A stretch of 64,000 nucleotides of DNA from Nannocystis pusilla. GTDB lineage: Bacteria > Myxococcota_A > Polyangia > Nannocystales > Nannocystaceae. Position 1 is the first letter of the stretch. The number at the start of each line of letters is the position of its first letter. The position numbers and the translations under genes were made by a program. The notes beneath the pieces were generated by a model that saw nothing but the letters and a program-made list of their open reading frames with translations, was not told the DNA's origin and searched no databases. Location of the stretch: NCBI RefSeq assembly GCF_026626665.1, contig NZ_JAPNKE010000002.1:7107168-7171167 (forward strand). The letters run 5' to 3'. Below are positions 1 through 9,153 of the stretch, piece after piece.

Positions 1-1235
1 CTCGTGGGCGACGCAGGACCCGTCGGCGGCCGCGAGGCGGGTGACGAAGGCGGTGTAGAGGTCGCCCGACGTGTCCTCGCACCCGGGTGGGTCCTGCGGG
101 AAGAATTTTCCGTGGCCGAGGCCCACCACGATCACGTCGCCGTTGTCCGCCAGCGCCATCCCGTTGGCGCGATCGCGGCGCTCGGTGTCGCCGAGCGTGG
201 TGATCCACCCGTCGTCGAACAGCGCGGGCCCGGCGGCGAGCGGCGACTGCAGGCGCGCGACGAAGCCATCGGCGTCGCCGCTGACCACCGGCACTGCGCC
301 GCCGTCGAGCGGCCCCGTGATCTGGCCGGCCAGGATCACGTCGCCGTCTTCTGCGACCGCCACCGCCCGGGCCGACGTCGTCACTCGCGCCTGACCCATC
401 GCGGGCGGCGGCACCGCCGGGCTGTAGAGGCACCGCGGCGCCGCGGCCTCGAGCTCGAGGTCGAGCTCGCGTGCAGGATGCCGAAGGTCTCCGGCGCGTC
501 CGGGTCGATGCAAGATCCCGCCGCGTGGATCGAGCTGTCCGTGAGCGCGAGCGCATGCACTGCCGTGGCCCCCTCGGCGAGGACGTGGCCCGCCACCAGC
601 GCCCCGCTGGCCGCCTCGAAGCGGGCGACGAAGGCTCCCCCGGGGCCGCCCGCGATCGTCCCCGACGGGAACCCCAGCGTCCCCGTGACCGAGCCGCCGA
701 CGAACACCACCTCGTCTGTGACCGCCAGCGCCCGCGCGTTGCCGGTCGCGCCGGCCTCCGGCTCGCCCACCGACAGCCACGACAGCTCGCCGGCGCAGTC
801 GAACTTGGCGACGAACGGCGCGGCCAGGTCACCGGCCAGCGTCGTCGTCGCCCCGGCGAAATTCAGCTCGCTGGTGAAGTTGCCCGCCACGTACGTGTTG
901 CCCGCCCCGTCGACCCTCACCGCCTGCAGCGTCTGCTTGCCCGCTCCCGTCGCCTGGAGCAGCGACGCCAGCGCCCCCGGCTCGCCGACCGGCGGTTCAC
1001 ACACGAGCGCCCCCGTCGTGCTCGTCGGCGCCGTCGCCCCGTCCCCGGTCGTCGTCCCGTCGCTCGTCGTCGTCACCTCGACCGTCGTCCCGGACGCCGT
1101 CGTCGTCGTCGTCGGCGTCGTCGTCGCGGTGAAGCCCGTCGAGCTCGCCGCGCTGTCGCTGTCGACGAGCACGACCTGCGGCGCGCAGGCCAGGACCGCC
1201 GACACCACCAGGCCGAGCGACCCTGTCATGAACAT
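1..1235 (-). CDS. Beta-propeller (SBBP-like) lipoprotein, frameshifted, 3' end beyond window
   Basis: Probable surface lipoprotein. The chosen ATG at 1235 gives a short signal peptide ending in a lipobox (AVLAC), followed by a Thr-rich linker of about 50 residues. The rest is made of repeats in which an 'ARALAV..VVFVGG' strand alternates with 'GGAFVARF', the pattern of SBBP/beta-propeller repeats. Function is unknown; such proteins are usually outer-surface or secreted. The frame breaks near 465-475. Past it, another frame continues without a stop to position 1 with the same repeat pattern (ARAVAVAEDGDVILAG, GFVARLQ), so one base is probably missing or extra. The C-terminus lies outside the window. 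The upstream extension to 1376 is rejected because it lacks a signal peptide. Confidence 0.75.
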
Positions 1236-1243
1236 GCCCCATC

Positions 1244-1459
1244 GGACATGTCCATCAAGACATTCTCCGAAGCACCGGCGAAGCGGTCGCGCGGCCCTCT
1301 CTCCGCCGAGCAGCGCCGCGATCGCGCGAACCGCCCGGGGCGATGACTTTGACATGGGACATGCCCATGAACCCAAGTCCTGTCGAACAGACCGGCGAAC
1401 ACGCGCCCGCCCCGCAATGTCGACATGCCCCCAGGGACATGCTCATTCGCACATGTCCC
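1244..1459. repeat. Cluster of RGACAT-type hairpins
   Basis: Several overlapping inverted repeats lie between the sigma-factor stop (1499) and the lipoprotein start (1235). They are ATGTCC-ATCA-AGACAT at 1248-1263 inside the palindrome GGACATGTCC (1244-1253), CATGGG/CCCATG at 1353-1369, CATGCCC-CCAG-GGACATG at 1424-1441, and GGGACATG-N10-CATGTCCC at 1434-1459 with perfect 8-bp arms. The same words recur across the window. They may act as a terminator for the sigma gene, but there is no T-tract. The small ORFs overlapping this stretch look like noise. Confidence 0.6.
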
Positions 1460-1498
1460 ATTGACCATCCTATCAAAACCTCGCACCGCGTCCTCCAC

Positions 1499-2880
1499 TC
1501 AATCACAGCGGCGCATCAGCGCCGAGAACTGCGGGTCGCCCGGGTACTGCTCGGCCACCGCCTTCGCCGCGGCCGCGTTGCCCTTGCCGCAGAGGATCCG
1601 CACCCGCATCAGATCGCGGATATCGGCGCTGGGACTGCGCGGGAAGTCGCGGCGGTGCTCGTCGAGCAGCGACAGCGCCAGACTCGTGTTGCCGGCAGCG
1701 AGCGCGGCCTTGGCCTCGTCGAGGATCCGGTGCTCCGCGGCCAGGCTGTTGCGCCGCGACGCCGCCGCGTCCTCGACCGGCGGCGGCGGACTCGCGGGCG
1801 GAGCCGCCGGCCGCCGGGTCGCGCGACGCGGCGCCGGAGCGGGCACCACCGCAGGCGCGACCTCCTCGAGCGCCGCCCCGCCAGCCTCCGGAACCCCGGC
1901 GGGGCCCGTGGCCGCCTCGCTCGCCGCCTTGGCCTCCGGAGCCCCTGCGAGGCCCCTGGCCGCCTCGCTCGCCGACTCACCCACGTCTTCCGCGGCCCCC
2001 GAAGCCGCCCCGACCTCCGCACCGCCCGGCGCCTCGGCCCCGCGCCCGAACACCTCCGCATCCACCGGCGGCGCCACTCAGCCCCGGCAGCGGGCTCGGC
2101 CGCCGCCGCCTCGCGCGACTCCTGCATCTGCCACAGCCCGGCCGCCAGCGCCCCTGCGGCCACCACGCTCGCCACCAGCGCCGCCGCTCCCAGCCAGCTT
2201 CGCGGCCCCGTCGCTGCGCCCACCGCAGCCGGCGCGCCCGCCATCGGGCTCCCCAGCGCCGTACCGAGCCGCTCGAGCTCGCCGGGCGACGGCCCCAGCT
2301 CCACGCAGTGGCGCTGGATCAGCAGCGCCCAGCCGGCGGCCCCGAGCGTCGCCGCGAACGCCTGACAGCGGCGACGCGCCAGGCGAAGCCGCGAATAGAC
2401 CGTGTTGAGCGGGGCCCCCAGCGCCTCCGACACCTCCGGCGCCGACAGCCCCTCCCCGTCGCACAGCAGCAGCACCTCGCGCTGGTCCGCCGGCAGCTCG
2501 CTCAGCAGCATCTCCAGCGTCCACACCGCCTCGCTGCGCGACATCGGCTCCTCGCCCCCGCCGCGGACCGCCTCGGCGTCGGTCAGCGCCTGCGCCTTGC
2601 GCATGTGGCGGGCGTAGCCGCGGCGCAGGTGGCGGACGTGGTTCCACACCACCGCGGTGAGCCACGGCTTCAGCGGGCGCGACAGGTCCAGGCTCTCCAG
2701 CTGGCGAAACACCGACACCCACACCTCCTGCGCCACGTCGTGAAGCTGCTCGGGCGGGACCCCGAAGTGACGCGCGAGCCGCCACACGTGCGCGGCGTGC
2801 TCGGAGTAGATGGCGGCGAACTTCGGGTCGCGGGTCATACGTCGGCTCATGGGCTGCCCGGATGGCGGGCGTTCCGTCAT
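1499..2880 (-). CDS. ECF-type sigma-70 factor with membrane segment and C-terminal extension (frameshifted)
   Basis: RNA polymerase sigma factor of the extracytoplasmic-function class. Region 2 is near residues 15-90 (AQEVWVSVFRQLE, then LKPWLTAVVWNHVRHLRR). Region 4 is near 120-175 (LPADQREVLLLCDGEGLSAP, then LNTVYSRLRLARRR). A hydrophobic segment (WLGAAALVASVVAAGALAAG) follows, then an Ala/Pro-rich linker and a C-terminal helical part. The frame shifts near 2077-2082; one extra G after TGG restores a continuous protein. The start at 2880 is supported by an ATGA overlap with the stop of the upstream gene, implying translational coupling. The membrane-anchored extension may regulate the sigma domain (inference). 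Confidence 0.85.
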
Positions 2881-3776
2881 GGGCTTGCACGAAATTCGAG
2901 ACCGAGCCCGCCGGCGAAGAAAAACCGGGTGATCCCGTAGCTCCCGCCGGCCCCGCGCGGCTCGAGCGGCGGCAGGAAGGGCCCGCCGCTGGCGCCCAGC
3001 CACAGGCCCACCCGGCGATGGAACCACCACACCAGCCCCGGGGCCGCGTGGACGTTGAAGCTCGGGAACGCGCGGCTCCACGCCGCCCCGCCCCGGCTCG
3101 CCATCACCCCGCCCTCGACCCCGCCGCACAGCAGCACGTCGACCTTGCGGGTCGCCACCACCCCGCAGCCGCGCACCAGCAGCGTCCCGCGGGCCCAGTC
3201 GGAGCGGAACGCCGGGTTCGCCGGGCGCAGCTGCAGGCCCTCGACCCCGTCGGCCGCGAGCCCGACCTCGAGGCGGGCGCGCTGCCACACCAGCCCGAGC
3301 ACCACCTGCCCGCCGCCGAAGCCTCCGCGCGGCAGCAGCCCGACCCCGACCTGCCCGGCCACGCGCACGTGCACGCCGAGCCGGCGCGGCGGCGGCTCGT
3401 CGAGCGCCCACGTGCGCCACACCGTGTCGGCGTAGTGGATGAAGTCGTCGGCCAGCTCGGCGCAGCGGCCGGCGTCGACCGCAGGCCGCTCGGTCGTCCC
3501 GAACTCCCCGCGCGTCGCCGTCGTCATCCGCCACGTCTGCGCGTCGACCCGGGTGACCCGCGCCCGAAACTCGCTCACCCCCGCCCGCGGCACGTCGGCC
3601 ACGGTCGCCTGCAGCCGCGCGCGCACCTCCGCGGCCGTCGGACACTCCGGCGGGGCCTCCCACGCCACGGCCGGGGCGGACCCCAGCAGCGACGACATCA
3701 CGAGGCCCGGCGCGAGCACCGACGCGATTGTAACGGCCCGCCATTTACGCCCGCAAGCGGCCACGGGCGCCTTCAC
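2877..3776 (-). CDS. Secreted, probably beta-barrel-like envelope protein coupled to sigma factor
   Basis: The GTG start at 3776 gives a signal-peptide-like N-terminus (APGLVMSSLLGSAPAVAWEA). A mature part of about 255 residues follows, with a Cys near the start (PPECPTAAEV) and many alternating Gly/aromatic strands toward the C-terminus (GLVWWFHRRVGLWLGASGG, ending GGLGLEF), as in outer-membrane barrels. I do not recognise the family. The stop overlaps the sigma-factor start by four bases, so the two are one operon. It may be an envelope sensor or target of that sigma factor (inference). The longer reading to 4073 runs into the tandem repeat and lacks a signal peptide. Confidence 0.65.
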   Translation of the reverse strand: MKAPVAACGRKWRAVTIASVLAPGLVMSSLLGSAPAVAWEAPPECPTAAEVRARLQATVADVPRAGVSEFRARVTRVDAQTWRMTTATRGEFGTTERPAVDAGRCAELADDFIHYADTVWRTWALDEPPPRRLGVHVRVAGQVGVGLLPRGGFGGGQVVLGLVWQRARLEVGLAADGVEGLQLRPANPAFRSDWARGTLLVRGCGVVATRKVDVLLCGGVEGGVMASRGGAAWSRAFPSFNVHAAPGLVWWFHRRVGLWLGASGGPFLPPLEPRGAGGSYGITRFFFAGGLGLEFRASP

Positions 3777-3967
3777 GCGCGCGATCTGTCCGCGCCGCGA
3801 GCAGCCTCGACTGCAGCCCCCGCGCAGCGCGACGGCGCGGACGTGACAGCCGACGAATCGCCAGCCCCCGCGGGCGTCGTGCCAGTGACCCGGCTGTCGT
3901 CCGGCCTTCCACGGCTCGCGCTCCCAGCAGCCGGTCATCCTCGATTCGCAGGTGGTACCGGCAGGAG

Positions 3968-4440
3968 TGATGGACCGCATCGACTTCGCTCGCGACAGCC
4001 GCTCATCCTTCGATTCGCAGCGACAATCTCGACACCGCCGACAGGCTGACGGATTGCATTTATTCACTCGCAACAGCCGCTCATCCTTCGATTCGCAGCG
4101 GCAATCTCGACACGGCCGGCAGGACTGACGGACCGCATCGACTCACCCGCGACTGCCGCTCATCATTCGCCTCACAGCAGGAATCTCGACATCGCCGGCA
4201 GGACTGACGGACCGCATCGACTCACGGCACGTGCGGGTCGGCTCGATCCGGGATGGTGGCTCCAAACGAGCGGCGCTCGGCTCGCGTGGCCTCTGACGCG
4301 AGCGCCCGCTCGCATCATCATTCGACTCACAGCAGGAATCTCGACACCGCCGGCAGGACTGACGGACTGCATCGATTTCGCCCGCGACAGCCGCTCATCC
4401 TTCGATTCGCAGCGGGAACCTCGACCTCGCCGCCATCCTC
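3968..4440. repeat. 79-bp tandem repeat array, about five copies
   Basis: Units beginning TGACGGACCGCATCGA start at 3968 (as TGATGG), 4047, 4126, 4205 and 4360. The first three steps are exactly 79 bases. The fourth unit is longer (155 bases) because unrelated sequence is inserted in it. A partial copy precedes 3968. Each unit carries TCATCCTTCGATTCGCAGC and AATCTCGACACCGCCGGCAGG. The copies differ by scattered substitutions. The array fills most of the gene-free stretch 3777-4749, and I see no credible gene in its flanks. Confidence 0.9.
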
Positions 4441-4749
4441 CGATGCATGCATCCAGGCACTGCCCGGCAAGCGCCACGACCCGGCACCCGGCCTGCATCG
4501 ATTGCGCTCGCAAGCTGCCCTCCGCTTTCGCAAGCGTGAATCTCCGCACCGTCCCCCGCTCGAAGCGGCTGAACGACAGGACCAGCCCGCGCGAGCCGGC
4601 TCCCCGCGTCGCAGCGTCGTCCGCCCGCCGGGCCCGGCCGCGGCCCCCGCCTGCGCGCGAGCCCTTGCCTCCTGCAGGGCGCGGCGCGGCTGCGGCTGCC
4701 ATTCGCTCGCGGCGCGGCGAGCGTTCGCTCGGACGAGGCATGGAGAGGC

Positions 4750-5139
4750 ATGCGCCCTGCCGCCGTCCTCACGCCCCTGCTCCTCTCACTCGCCGCGGCG
4801 CCCACCCTCATGGCGAGCGCCTGGTCCGGCGACGACGGCCCAGCGCCGTGTGGGGCCGCTCAGGACGTGCTCGGCTCCGCGGCAGCGGACCTCCAGGCCA
4901 GCGACCCGGCTGCGCCCGCGGGCGGCCAGCTCCTCGCGCTTGCGAGGCCTTCGCCGCGCCCGCTCCCCAGGGTCGACGCCGACTCCAAGGACGCCGTGCA
5001 AAAGTGCGGCGCGGCCTTCGTCGTCTGCCTCGGCGCCCTCTGGTTCCCCGTGGCCCCCCTCGCCAGCCTGGGGGCCTTCGCCAATTGCGCCCTCGCGTTG
5101 CCCTGCCTCCTCACGGACTGTGCCGGCGACGGCGTCTGA
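4750..5139 (+). CDS. Small secreted Cys-containing hydrophobic protein, unknown
   Basis: A 129-residue protein with a clear signal peptide (LTPLLLSLAAAPTLMASAW). The mature region starts polar and ends in a hydrophobic Cys-containing part (KCGAAFVVCLGALWFPV, then NCALALPCLLTDC). No family is recognised. The purine-rich GGAGAGG just before the ATG is a close but usable ribosome binding site. It stands alone between the repeat array and a small hypothetical gene. The hydrophobic Cys-rich tail recalls small secreted peptides, but no processing enzymes lie nearby. Confidence 0.5.
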   Translation: MRPAAVLTPLLLSLAAAPTLMASAWSGDDGPAPCGAAQDVLGSAAADLQASDPAAPAGGQLLALARPSPRPLPRVDADSKDAVQKCGAAFVVCLGALWFPVAPLASLGAFANCALALPCLLTDCAGDGV

Positions 5140-5254
5140 CGACATGTTTCTCCCCGGGGCTCGCAGCCTGGGACGAGGCCGCCGAACCTCGCTGCATTCC
5201 GCGAGCCCTCGCTCGTGGCGACCCCTCCCGTCATTGCCGTGATATCGTCGGCCG

Positions 5255-5617
5255 GTGAAGAAGGCCGTGATGACCGTCGACGAGTTTCGCCGCGCCGTCG
5301 AGCGACTCGAGGACACATGGCGCCTCGCCGAACACATGGAGCGAGCGGGCTACGAAGACCCCGTCGAGCGCGAATGGGCGAGCCTGTTCGTCACCGATCC
5401 GAAACCCGCGGAGCCGCGCGGCCGGGGCGAGCGCGTGCTCGTCGTGGTGGTAACGCCCTGGAATCAGCCGCCGTTCGGCAGCGAGGACGACCCGCTCGGC
5501 GCCCTGCGACGAGAGCTCGCCAACTGGCCGGGCGTCGAGGCCGTCGGCGTTCCCGACCTCGACCCCCAGTTCGGCACGTTCTGGAGCTTCCCCGTCACTC
5601 TCCGGTTGAGCCAGTGA
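5255..5617 (+). CDS. Hypothetical protein, 120 residues
   Basis: GTG start at 5255, with an in-frame ATG at 5270 as alternative. The N-terminal part is an acidic helix (VDEFRRAVERLEDTWRLAEH). A strand-rich middle follows (GERVLVVVVTPWNQPPFG), ending in LDPQFGTFWSFPVTLRL. It is soluble and has no signal peptide. The family is not recognised. It is convergent with the membrane-protein gene that ends at 5630. Confidence 0.6.
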   Translation: MKKAVMTVDEFRRAVERLEDTWRLAEHMERAGYEDPVEREWASLFVTDPKPAEPRGRGERVLVVVVTPWNQPPFGSEDDPLGALRRELANWPGVEAVGVPDLDPQFGTFWSFPVTLRLSQ

Positions 5618-5629
5618 CGCGCCTCGTCC

Positions 5630-6373
5630 TCACGCGCACTCGGCCTCGGTCGCCACCCGCGCGTCGAAGGCCCGGGCCCACCACGCCACGCGCTCGGCCA
5701 CGTATGCCTCGCCGAGGTTCCCGTGCACGAGCTCGAGCTCGAACGTGGAATGGCCGACCTTCCCGCGGATCATGTCGCCGAGCCGGTGGCGGGTGTTCGT
5801 GATCCAGTACCCCTCCGAGAAGATCCGCAGCTCCGAGCCCGCGAAGCTGCGCGCCAGCCCCAGCGCGCGCCCGAACGGGTAGCGGCGGATCGTCTTCGCC
5901 TTCAGGTCGACGACGAACATCGGCCGCCAGTACACCATGAAGAAGCCCGGCAGCGCGAACATCACCGTCGCCAGCACCACTTCGGGCATGCTGATCGACT
6001 TGTCGCTCGGCACGCCGCCCCAGATCTGGGTCGAGCCGGTGAGGATCACCGCGAACAGCCCGGCCCACAGCAGGAACGCGCCGAAGCCGGCGATCACCAG
6101 CTCGCCCACCGGCCCGACCTCGCGCGTGCGCGTGACGAGGAGCTGCGGATCGCCGGGGCGCAGCGCCTCGAGTCGGACCATCCGCGCCCCACTGACGCCC
6201 AGCGCCAGCACCACGCTCACGAAATAGACCCACCCGGGCGCGTCCAGCCGGTAATTCTCGATGAACAGGAACACCCGCCCGAGCCCGGCGATCACGCAGA
6301 ACGGCATCAGCGCGCGCACCGTGTCGCCGAGGTGAAGGCCGTCGAAGCCGCGGGTTCGCTCGTCGTAGGTCAT
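5630..6373 (-). CDS. Integral membrane protein, four predicted TM segments, unknown
   Basis: About 247 residues from the ATG at 6373. Four hydrophobic segments are visible: LMPFCVIAGLGRVFLFI, WVYFVSVVLALGVSG, ELVIAGFGAFLLWAGLFAVI and VVLATVMFALPGFFMVYW. A soluble C-terminal domain of about 90 residues follows (VVDLKAKTIRRYPFGRALGL onward). This plan resembles small bacterial proteins with a PH-like tail, but I cannot assign a family. Divergent from the decarboxylase gene at 6575. The longer reading to 6547 is low-complexity Arg/Gly and less likely. Confidence 0.65.
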   Translation of the reverse strand: MTYDERTRGFDGLHLGDTVRALMPFCVIAGLGRVFLFIENYRLDAPGWVYFVSVVLALGVSGARMVRLEALRPGDPQLLVTRTREVGPVGELVIAGFGAFLLWAGLFAVILTGSTQIWGGVPSDKSISMPEVVLATVMFALPGFFMVYWRPMFVVDLKAKTIRRYPFGRALGLARSFAGSELRIFSEGYWITNTRHRLGDMIRGKVGHSTFELELVHGNLGEAYVAERVAWWARAFDARVATEAECA

Positions 6374-6574
6374 GGGTCCTCGGCGCTCGGCGACGGCGCG
6401 TCCCGCGTCGCTCGCCGGCCCAGGATACACCCCGACGAGCGCCGCGAAATCGCGCCTGCGACGGCCGCGAGACGTCGCCCCGGAGCCCCCGGCTCGTGTG
6501 TGCGCACCCTTGCCCGCGAGGACTGTGCGAAGCTCCGCCCACCTCATTTTCGATCCTGCCAGGAGAGCGACTCA

Positions 6575-8977
6575 ATGACTCATCGACCCACTCGAAAGCG
6601 GGGACCCCAGGTCTCCGCCGGCGCCGTCGAACAGTTCCTTCAGCAAGTGGAGATCCCCTACCTCGAAGGCCCGGGCACCTCGTCGCCCGAGGCGTGGTTC
6701 TTGGGCTCCAAGGCCGAGAACGCCGAGGAGTTCGAGCGGCTGATCGTCGAGGCGATCCGCGATCAGGCGTTCTGGCGCCGCAACTTCCACCCCGGCGATC
6801 CGACCCTCGTCACCGAGGCGGTCAAGCGCCAGCCCGAATACGTGCAGGCGATGGGCACGTTGACCGACAGCTACCGCTCGCTGCTCGGCTTCTTGAAGAA
6901 GTCGATGCCGTTCTTCAGCACCCGCTATCAGGGGCACATGAACTGGGACACCGCGATGCCGGCCGTGCTCGGCTACTTCGCGGCGATGCTCTACAACCCC
7001 AACAACGTCGCCTTCGAGGGCTCGACCGCGACCACGATCTTGGAGCTGCTGGTCGGCGACGACCTGTGCCGCATGATCGGCTTCCCGCTGCCCGACAAGG
7101 CCGCCTGCCAGGCCGGCGCCGTGCGCCCGTGGGGCCACATCACCAGCGGCGGCACCGTCGCCAACATCGAGGCGCTGTGGTCGGCGCGCAACCTCAAGCT
7201 CTACCCGGTCGCCATGCAGGCGGCCTTGAAGGAAGACCCGACGCTGGCCGCCGCGAGCGACCTGCGCGTGCGCACCCGCGGCGGCGACATGGTCCTGCTG
7301 CGCGAGCTCGACGCCTGGTCGCTGTGCAACCTGCAGGGTGACGACATCCTGGCCCTGCCGGCCCGCCTCACCGCGGAGTACGGCATCTCGCCCGCCGTCA
7401 TCGACGCCGCGCTGACGAAGGTCGCGCCGCAGAGCCTCGGCATGCACACCTTCTTCAGCCGCTACCTCGGCGAGCTGCGCAACCCGCCGGTGGTCCTGGT
7501 CCCGGCGACCAAGCACTACTCGTTCCCCAAGGCAGCCGCGATCCTCGGCCTCGGCGCCGCCAACGTGCTCGACGTCCCGCTCGACGAGAACGCGCGCATG
7601 AGCATCCCCGATCTCGAGCGGATCTTGCGGAGCTGCCTGGCCGAGCGCCGGCCGGTCTACACCGTGGTCGGCGTGATCGGCAGCACCGAGGAGAGCGCCG
7701 TCGATCCGCTGCGCGACATCCTCGAGCTGCGCGACCGCCTGCGCGACGAGGGCCTCGAGTTCACCGTCCACGCCGACGCCGCGTGGGGCGGCTACCACGT
7801 CAGCATCCTCCGCGACGACGACGAGAGCTTCCCCGGCAAGCGCCCCGAGCCGACCTCGCCGCGCGCCGAGGTCGACTTCAGCCGCTACACCGCGTCGCAG
7901 TACGCGGTGCTGCACCTGGCCGACTCCGTCACCGTCGACCCGCACAAGTCGGGCTACATCCCCTACCCCGCCGGCGCCCTCTGCTACCGCAACGCGGCGA
8001 TGCGCGACCTCCTCACCTTCAAGGCGCCCTACATCCTGCACGCCCAGGACGAGCCCTCGGTCGGCATCTACGGCGTCGAGGGTTCGAAGCCCGGGGCCGC
8101 GGTGGCCGCGGTGTTCCTGGCCCACAAGGTCATCCGCCCGAGCCGCAGCGGCTACGGCAGCATCCACCGCAAGGCCCTGTTCAACTGCCGCCGGGTCTAC
8201 GCCCGCCTGCTGTGCATGGCCCGCCCCGAGGACAACTTCGTCGTCGTCCCCGTGCCGCGCCTGCCGGCCGAGATCGACGGCGGCGACGTCGCCGCGCAGC
8301 TCGAGTTCATCCGTCACCGGATCGACGGCCGCGAGCCCGACGCGCTGCTCGCCGACGAGGAGGCCATGGCCCTGTTCGCCGAGCTCGGGCCCGACCTCAA
8401 CATCCTCACCTACGCCTTCAACTTCAAGCGCCCCGACGGCCGCATGAACACCAGCCTGGCGCAGGCGAACCGCCTCAACAAGGCCGTCTACGAGGTCCTG
8501 AGCCTGCGCCCCGGCGAGGACCCGTCCGGCCACCCGCTGCTCGTCACCACCACCGACTTCGAGGACGCCCATTACGGCGCGCAGTTCATGGACAGCTACA
8601 AGCGCCGCCTCGGCGTCGAGGGCCCGGGCCACGCGATCACGGTCCTGCGCTCGACGGTGATGAACCCGTGGCTGACCGACTTCGGCGACGACACCTTCCT
8701 CGACATGCTCGAGCGCGAGTTCCGGCGCGCCATCTCGCGGGCGATGTTCCGCGACTCGATGGCCCAGGTGTTCGAGGAGATCGACGCCAACAACGACGGC
8801 CAGCTCGACCGCGCCGAGGTCGAGGCGAAGTTCCGCGCCATGGGCTACGCCGACGCGGAGATCCACGAGTTCCTCCGCTCGAGCGACACCAGCCGCGACA
8901 ACAACATCTCGAAGCAGGAGTTCCTCGAGAGTTTCTCACAGATGCTGGTCCGCACGAGCCTCGGCCCGCGCCGCTGA
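6575..8977 (+). CDS. PLP-dependent amino-acid decarboxylase (group II, TyrDC/GAD-like) with C-terminal EF-hand pair
   Basis: An 800-residue pyridoxal-phosphate decarboxylase. The Schiff-base lysine is K458 in VDPHKSGYIPYPAGA. The upstream HADAAWGG supplies the cofactor Asp, and HITSGGTVANIEA is the phosphate-binding/substrate region. This arrangement matches bacterial tyrosine/glutamate decarboxylases, but the substrate cannot be read from sequence. The last 75 residues hold two EF-hand loops, a canonical one starting at D737 (DANNDGQLDRAE) and a second at D771 (DTSRDNNISKQE), suggesting calcium control (inference). The ATG at 6575 has AGGAG nine bases upstream. Typical relatives are about 600-650 residues, so the C-terminus is extended. 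Confidence 0.92.
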   Translation: MTHRPTRKRGPQVSAGAVEQFLQQVEIPYLEGPGTSSPEAWFLGSKAENAEEFERLIVEAIRDQAFWRRNFHPGDPTLVTEAVKRQPEYVQAMGTLTDSYRSLLGFLKKSMPFFSTRYQGHMNWDTAMPAVLGYFAAMLYNPNNVAFEGSTATTILELLVGDDLCRMIGFPLPDKAACQAGAVRPWGHITSGGTVANIEALWSARNLKLYPVAMQAALKEDPTLAAASDLRVRTRGGDMVLLRELDAWSLCNLQGDDILALPARLTAEYGISPAVIDAALTKVAPQSLGMHTFFSRYLGELRNPPVVLVPATKHYSFPKAAAILGLGAANVLDVPLDENARMSIPDLERILRSCLAERRPVYTVVGVIGSTEESAVDPLRDILELRDRLRDEGLEFTVHADAAWGGYHVSILRDDDESFPGKRPEPTSPRAEVDFSRYTASQYAVLHLADSVTVDPHKSGYIPYPAGALCYRNAAMRDLLTFKAPYILHAQDEPSVGIYGVEGSKPGAAVAAVFLAHKVIRPSRSGYGSIHRKALFNCRRVYARLLCMARPEDNFVVVPVPRLPAEIDGGDVAAQLEFIRHRIDGREPDALLADEEAMALFAELGPDLNILTYAFNFKRPDGRMNTSLAQANRLNKAVYEVLSLRPGEDPSGHPLLVTTTDFEDAHYGAQFMDSYKRRLGVEGPGHAITVLRSTVMNPWLTDFGDDTFLDMLEREFRRAISRAMFRDSMAQVFEEIDANNDGQLDRAEVEAKFRAMGYADAEIHEFLRSSDTSRDNNISKQEFLESFSQMLVRTSLGPRR

Positions 8978-8984
8978 CCCAACC

Positions 8985-9013
8985 GGCGCGCCGCGGGCCG
9001 CTCGCGGCGCGCC
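8985..9013. terminator. Hairpin terminator-like structure after decarboxylase
   Basis: A perfect 11-bp inverted repeat (GGCGCGCCGCG / CGCGGCGCGCC) with a 7-base loop begins 7 bases after the decarboxylase stop. The next gene is convergent, so it could serve both. There is no T-tract. Confidence 0.6.
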
Positions 9014-9153
9014 CCGACTCTCCTCACTCGCCGCCGTCGGCCCGCAGAGCCCCGCCTGCACGAGCTCGTCCGAGCGGCCTCGCGGTGCTCTGGGACCCGT
9101 GGCCAGGTCCGGCCGCTTCGACGCGCGCCGCGAGGCCGTGACCGCGCCTCACG

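Noticed and set aside
4..1464. Long plus-strand ORF opposite the beta-propeller gene
   Set aside because: GC-rich third-position shadow; the minus strand has a lipobox and regular repeats.
3968..4440. 79-bp array as a CRISPR
   Set aside because: Units are contiguous and differ by substitutions, with no short repeat/unique spacer alternation, and there are no cas genes.
4172..4741. Minus-strand ORFs across the repeat array
   Set aside because: Made mostly of translated repeat units and Arg/Ala runs; several frames equally open.
5723..6574. 5' extension of the decarboxylase reading frame
   Set aside because: His/Arg/Pro-rich shadow of the membrane-protein gene on the other strand; the ATG at 6575 has a ribosome site.
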